From: Firmicutes bacterium UBA2530
GTDB taxonomy: Bacteria; Bacillota; Clostridia; Tissierellales; Sedimentibacteraceae
Assembly (NCBI GenBank): GCA_002340985.1
Contig: DDNC01000014.1
Location: 384,121 to 448,120, forward strand
Length of the DNA: 64,000 nt
Direction: 5' to 3'
The notes under the pieces: generated by a model
The model's database searches: none
Seen by the model: the letters and a program-made list of their open reading frames with translations, nothing else
What the model was told of the DNA's origin: nothing
Translations under genes and position numbers: made by a program
Shown here: in pieces, positions 59,980 through 64,000 of the stretch
How the letters are laid out: the number at the start of each line of letters is the position of its first letter
How positions within the stretch are numbered: the first letter of the stretch is position 1

Positions 59980-60774
59980 TTAGGATACCTTCTGCTCCAG
60001 TCTGAGCTTATCTGCTATCATTGCGATAAATTCAGAGTTTGTGGGTTTTCCTTTGTTGTTATGTATTGTATATCCGAAGATATTATTTATTGTTTCAATC
60101 TTTCCTCTTGTCCACGCAACTTCAATTGCATGCCGTATTGCTCTTTCAACACGGCTTGGTGTTGTACCGTATCTTGTTGCAATCATAGGATATAATTCCT
60201 TTGTAATAGCTCCTAAAAGCTCGATATTATTGACAACATCAATTATGGATGTTCTTAAATACTGATATCCTTTTATGTGTGCCGGAACACCTACTTCATG
60301 AAGAATTTCAGTTATCTTAACCTCAAGACTCAGCTCTGCATTTACTTTTTCATTGTATACGATTTCCTTGTTTTTACTTTGAACTCTGGATGTTTCAAGC
60401 TCAGAAATTTGAATAAGCCTATCTGCAAATGATTCAAAGTTGAATGGCTTAACAATATAATAATCTACCCCCATATTAATTGCTCTCTGAGTAACCTTGT
60501 CATGTCCGACTGCCGACAAAATAATTACCTTAGGAAATTTTTTCAATTCCTTTTTATGAAGTTTCTCAATTACTCCCAGTCCATCTAAATGCGGCATTAT
60601 GATATCAAGTATCAGTATATCCGGCTCATATTTTTCGACAGCATCCAATGCCTTAATTCCATCATCGGCCATTTCCACAACATCAAAGACATTTTTGCTT
60701 TCCAAAAAATCTTTTAGTATGAGCCTGAATTCCTTATTATCGTCCGCAATAACCACTTTAACTCTTTTCTGCAT
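59980..60774 (-). CDS. spo0A: Sporulation master regulator Spo0A
   Basis: Phosphorylation-activated DNA-binding regulator that starts sporulation, 264 aa. The receiver domain has acidic DD at 11-12 and phospho-acceptor Asp57 in [12 protein letters not shown], with Lys near 109 in [10 protein letters not shown]. The C-terminal Spo0A domain has [11 protein letters not shown] and the recognition helix [20 protein letters not shown]. Follows spoIVB, the usual order. A GGGGATATA SD precedes ATG 60774. Confidence 0.97.
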   Translation of the reverse strand: MQKRVKVVIADDNKEFRLILKDFLESKNVFDVVEMADDGIKALDAVEKYEPDILILDIIMPHLDGLGVIEKLHKKELKKFPKVIILSAVGHDKVTQRAINMGVDYYIVKPFNFESFADRLIQISELETSRVQSKNKEIVYNEKVNAELSLEVKITEILHEVGVPAHIKGYQYLRTSIIDVVNNIELLGAITKELYPMIATRYGTTPSRVERAIRHAIEVAWTRGKIETINNIFGYTIHNNKGKPTNSEFIAMIADKLRLEQKVS

Positions 60775-60964
60775 TATATCCCCCTATAAGTATTTATTTA
60801 TATATATAATACGCAAATTTTTCACAAAACCCTTTTTTTTCTATAATGTTTTTTGAAATTTTTTCTTTTTCATCTACATGATTATATTTATGTTGTTTTT
60901 TTACATATATTCATTATTTTACTGATTTTTGTTTAAAGAACGACAGCAGCTGATTTATATTAAA

Positions 60965-61003
60965 ATTATGAGGCTCCCATCAAAATGAAGTGAGCCTCAT
61001 AAT
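60965..61003 (-). terminator. Terminator between spoIVB and spo0A
   Basis: Perfect 12-bp stem ATTATGAGGCTC/GAGCCTCATAAT with a 15-base loop, three bases after the spoIVB stop. The remaining 60775-60964 is AT-rich leader without a promoter I can defend. Confidence 0.8.
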
Positions 61004-61006
61004 ATT

Positions 61007-62092
61007 TTATCTGTTGTTATAGATTTGATCAAAAATCCATTCAATATATATGCCGTAACCCTTTGTTGGATCATTCATAAATACATGTGTTACAGCACCT
61101 ACCATTTTATTGTTTTGTATTATGGGGCATCCGCTCATACCCTGTATAATTCCGTTTGTAAGCTTCAGCAAATCTTCATCCACTATTTTTATTACGAAGC
61201 TTTTTTCACTGGGCTTATTCTGATAAAATATTTTTGATATTTCTATATCATATTTTTTTATTTCGTTGTTTACGCAGGAATATATCTGCGCAGGACCTAT
61301 TCTTATTTCTTCCCTTTTTCCTACCTCAATTAAATTGCTGCTGAAGTAGCCCATGCTTTTCTTGTTTATATTTCCGTATATACCAAAGTTCGTATTACTT
61401 TCCACAGTACCGAGACTGTCTTCATTCTTTAATATATAGCCAATGATCTCTCCGGGCTCTCCTTTTTTACCAAGCTTGATACTTGTTATATTAGCTTTTG
61501 AAATTGTTCCTGACTCAATGTCTATAAGCGAGCCCGTATCCGAATCGGATATCCCGTGTCCTATGGCGCTGAATTTGCCTGTCTGAGGGTCCACAAATGT
61601 TACGGTGCCTATACCGGCTATATCGTCTCTTGCCCAAAATCCAAATTTTATTTCAGGGCTGTCATATACCTGAACAGGAGTGATGATTATATTTAATATA
61701 TTTCTCTCTCTTTCAACTGTGAAATTATAGTCCTTAATACCATTGCTTTCAGTGTATGACAATATGTCATTTATTTCTTTAATGTCTTGAGAATCAATTG
61801 CCAGAATCTTATCCCCTATCTGCATTCCCGCTATTTTTGCCGGTGAAAGAGAAACCTTCTCTGAGCTTATAATATCTGCCAATCCCACAACCAGTACACC
61901 CTCGGTATTTAACTCTACTCCTATTGTCTGTCCTCCTGGGATAATATACTTACCCTCGGACTCTATTACTTCATTATCAATTTTAGTCAGCACATATGGG
62001 TTTGTTTTTAAATCATAACCAAAATAAACAGCCGCCAATAAAATTGCAATAAAAAAAATAAAGAATAAAACTCTTTTAGCGAAACTTTTCAT
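61007..62092 (-). CDS. spoIVB: SpoIVB serine peptidase
   Basis: Forespore-secreted protease that signals sigma-K activation in the mother cell. The 361-aa protein has an N-terminal membrane segment (8-26), a PDZ domain (about 80-150) and an S55 peptidase domain. The catalytic His is in FSAIGHGISDSDTG and the catalytic Ser in IIQGMSGCPIIQ; most relatives read SGSP here. AVTHVFMNDPTKGYGIYIEW is the conserved end. The gene lies between recN and spo0A as in most spore formers. Confidence 0.95.
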   Translation of the reverse strand: MKSFAKRVLFFIFFIAILLAAVYFGYDLKTNPYVLTKIDNEVIESEGKYIIPGGQTIGVELNTEGVLVVGLADIISSEKVSLSPAKIAGMQIGDKILAIDSQDIKEINDILSYTESNGIKDYNFTVERERNILNIIITPVQVYDSPEIKFGFWARDDIAGIGTVTFVDPQTGKFSAIGHGISDSDTGSLIDIESGTISKANITSIKLGKKGEPGEIIGYILKNEDSLGTVESNTNFGIYGNINKKSMGYFSSNLIEVGKREEIRIGPAQIYSCVNNEIKKYDIEISKIFYQNKPSEKSFVIKIVDEDLLKLTNGIIQGMSGCPIIQNNKMVGAVTHVFMNDPTKGYGIYIEWIFDQIYNNR

Positions 62093-62199
62093 TATGCTCT
62101 CCTTAAAGTTTTATCTTTACTTTTTCCACTAAGTACTTGTATTATTCTTTTTTATATAATATTCTGAGATTAAATATTTTTAGGTTTATGCATCTTGGT

Positions 62200-63852
62200 T
62201 TAAATATGGTTAATTAAATCTCTTGCATTATTTAATGACTGTTCTGTTATTCTCATTCCACTCAGCAATCTTGCAACCTCATATATCTTGTTTTCATCAT
62301 CAAGTCTTTTAACAGAACTGTAAGTATTTTCATCAAAAACATTTTTTTCTATCAAAAAGTGATTTTTTGAAATTGAAGCTATCTGCGGTGAATGAGTTAC
62401 ACATATTACCTGATGATTTTCGGATATATAATTCATTTTAATTCCTGCCATTTGAGCTGTTTTTCCGCTTATACCGGAATCAATTTCGTCAAAAACCAAT
62501 GTGCCTGTACTTCCGGCTTCAGAACTTATCTTCTTGAAGGCAAGCATTATTCTGGAAGCTTCTCCTCCCGATACCACCTTCTGCACTGCATTTAAGTCGC
62601 TTCCTAAATTTGTAGATATTAAAAATTCAACGTCATCGATGCCATCGGAGGAAAAATCTTTTTTCCTGTCAATATTTACTCTGAACATTATATTTTTCAT
62701 ATTCAAATCTTTAAGCTCCGAAATAATTTTATTTTCAAGAAGTCTCGCGGCTTGCTTTCTTTTGTCTGATATTTTTTCAGAATAATTTTTTAATTTTTCA
62801 TATATTATATTTTTTTCTTTTATTAATGAATTTAAACTATATTCTGCCTCTCTTAATATATTTAATTCCTTATAGGCTCCATTTCGGTATTCGGTTATTT
62901 TTTCAACGGTGAATCCATATTTACGTTTTAATCTGTTTATAAGAGACATTCTTTCCTCAATACTTTCTAATTTGCTTTCATCAAGCTCAAGTTTTTCGGT
63001 ATAATCTCTTAAATCATAATTGAAGTATTGGATCTCTTCCAAAAGTAAATCAAACCTTAAAAGAAATTTTTCCAAAGCCTCATCATATGTCTTTATTCTG
63101 TTCAACATACTGTAAACGTTATTAAGTCCGCCGCTGTTTAAAATGTTGGATGCTTCATTCAGAGAACCTTGCAATTCTTTGATATTGGAAAGTTTTTTTA
63201 TTTCTTTCAGCAGGTCATCTTCTTCATTTTCCTTCAGGCCGGCTACATCGATTTCGTCAATTTCATATTGAAGCTGTTCTATTTTTGCATCCTTGTTGAC
63301 CAGCTTATTCTTAAGAGTACTTATCTCTTCCAGCACATTGCTGTATTCGCCGTAAAGCTGTGAATACTCAGCACATAAAGGCGCCAGCTCTTTTTGAATA
63401 AGACTGTCTAAAAGCAAAATGTGATTTTCTTTTTTAAATATGCTTTCATGACCGAACTGACCGTATATATCTATCAAGCATCTGCCTGCTTCTCTCAATA
63501 AGCTTAAAGGAACCGTCCTGCCGTTAATTTTGCTTATGCTTTTACCGTTTTCAAGTATTTCTCTCGAAATTATAAGAAAATCTTCCTGGTCAATTTCGAT
63601 ATTTACAGCATCTAAGATATTGTATACATCTTTGTTGCCGGAAATGTCAAAGACAGCCTCAACTACGGAGCTGTTTTTTCCCTTCCTTATTAAATCCTTT
63701 GATGCTCTTTCTCCCAAAATCAATGACAATGCCTCGATTAGTACTGATTTTCCGGAGCCTGTCTCACCTGTAAAAACATTGAATCCTTTGTCAAAATTAA
63801 TAGATTCTTTTTCAAATACAGCAAAATTGCTTATACTTAAGTTAAGCAGCAT
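62200..63852 (-). CDS. recN: DNA repair protein RecN
   Basis: SMC-like ATPase in double-strand break repair, 550 aa. P-loop GETGSGKSVLIEAL at about 30-43, coiled-coil arms (about 150-370), the signature SGGEASRIMLAFK near 430 and Walker B LVFDEIDSGISG. LISNFAVFEKESINFDKG is the N-terminal signature (opens LSISNFAVFE). It follows argR by ten bases, the conserved argR-recN-spoIVB-spo0A order. Confidence 0.96.
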   Translation of the reverse strand: MLLNLSISNFAVFEKESINFDKGFNVFTGETGSGKSVLIEALSLILGERASKDLIRKGKNSSVVEAVFDISGNKDVYNILDAVNIEIDQEDFLIISREILENGKSISKINGRTVPLSLLREAGRCLIDIYGQFGHESIFKKENHILLLDSLIQKELAPLCAEYSQLYGEYSNVLEEISTLKNKLVNKDAKIEQLQYEIDEIDVAGLKENEEDDLLKEIKKLSNIKELQGSLNEASNILNSGGLNNVYSMLNRIKTYDEALEKFLLRFDLLLEEIQYFNYDLRDYTEKLELDESKLESIEERMSLINRLKRKYGFTVEKITEYRNGAYKELNILREAEYSLNSLIKEKNIIYEKLKNYSEKISDKRKQAARLLENKIISELKDLNMKNIMFRVNIDRKKDFSSDGIDDVEFLISTNLGSDLNAVQKVVSGGEASRIMLAFKKISSEAGSTGTLVFDEIDSGISGKTAQMAGIKMNYISENHQVICVTHSPQIASISKNHFLIEKNVFDENTYSSVKRLDDENKIYEVARLLSGMRITEQSLNNARDLINHI

Positions 63853-63862
63853 AATATCACCA

Positions 63863-64000
63863 TTATCTTATGTTCTTTTTAAATTCATCCAATACGTAAT
63901 CTACTTTTTCCAATGACCTTATAGCAACAAATACTGTATCATCTCCTGCCAGTGTGCCCACAATGTCCTCAACTCCCATGTAGTCAATTGCGGAGGCGCA
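63863..64000 (-). CDS. argR: Arginine repressor ArgR, C-terminal part only
   Basis: The last 45 codons of ArgR; the 5' part lies beyond the window. AIDYMGVEDIVGTLAGDDTV is the conserved arginine-binding/oligomerisation region with the GTxAGDDT motif. ArgR controls arginine metabolism as a hexamer. Stop TAA at 63863-63865. Position before recN is the usual one. Confidence 0.93.
   Translation of the reverse strand, partial: CASAIDYMGVEDIVGTLAGDDTVFVAIRSLEKVDYVLDEFKKNIR

Noticed and set aside
60775..60964. Spo0A box or sigma-H promoter ahead of spo0A
   Set aside because: Only partial matches (TGTGAAA, TGTCGTT) were seen; none meets the consensus well enough.

Overview
The window looks like chromosome from a low-GC, anaerobic, endospore-forming Firmicute (Clostridia or Tissierellia; a Sedimentibacter-like genome would fit, but the genus is an inference). 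The reasons are spo0A, spoIVB and spoIIM with a sporulation-type dacF, ferredoxin-dependent 2-oxoacid oxidoreductase genes, anaerobic-route cobalamin genes, an ispH-rpsA fusion and AT-rich intergenic DNA. Almost every gene lies on the minus strand. Only the ymaF-like gene and prfC (17863-19898) are on plus. No rRNA, tRNA, CRISPR array, prophage or insertion sequence was seen.

Layout. 1-2220: ferrous iron operon feoA-feoA-feoB (feoB cut by the window edge) behind a promoter packed with metal-regulator-like inverted repeats. 2302-17669: an 18-gene cobalamin operon, read right to left from a consensus promoter, an AdoCbl riboswitch and an intrinsic terminator. It encodes corrin-ring synthesis (cbiD,F,J,ET,G,C,L,H,K), a BtuFCD-like uptake system, an unexplained ABC-2 exporter pair and the CbiMNQO cobalt importer. 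A cluster of four related hairpins fills the leader between terminator and cbiD. 17863-19898: a His/Cys-rich YmaF-family protein and peptide-release factor 3. 19947-24383: a poorly understood operon of a VWA/solute-binding lipoprotein, an XpaC-like protein, a second related binding protein and TelA; a TehA/TDT-family transporter lies just upstream.

25672-35399: a three-gene 2-hydroxyacyl-CoA dehydratase activase cluster without a dehydratase, a short-chain fatty-acid transporter (atoE), an NhaC antiporter with a near-perfect sigma-54 promoter, and a two-component system whose regulator is a sigma-54 activator. 35421-38926: small housekeeping or detoxification genes (flavin protein, two GNATs, RidA, QueG-like) and a frameshifted DUF1697 gene. 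38942-42127: three tandem M42 aminopeptidases. 42145-45757: cmk-plsC-ispH/rpsA. 45779-49467: four-subunit 2-oxoacid:ferredoxin oxidoreductase plus an RpiR regulator.

49680-64000: conserved core and sporulation genes: mnmM-like, rluB, a DapA-superfamily aldolase, two D,D-carboxypeptidases flanking scpA/scpB and GerW-like genes, deoB, a xerD-like gene with a degenerate active site, spoIIM, nudF, spo0A, spoIVB, recN and the end of argR. Most operons are tightly packed with 1-14 base overlaps. Where the computed longest frame overlaps its neighbour I moved the start to the codon with a Shine-Dalgarno (SD) sequence. Several of these are TTG or GTG starts.
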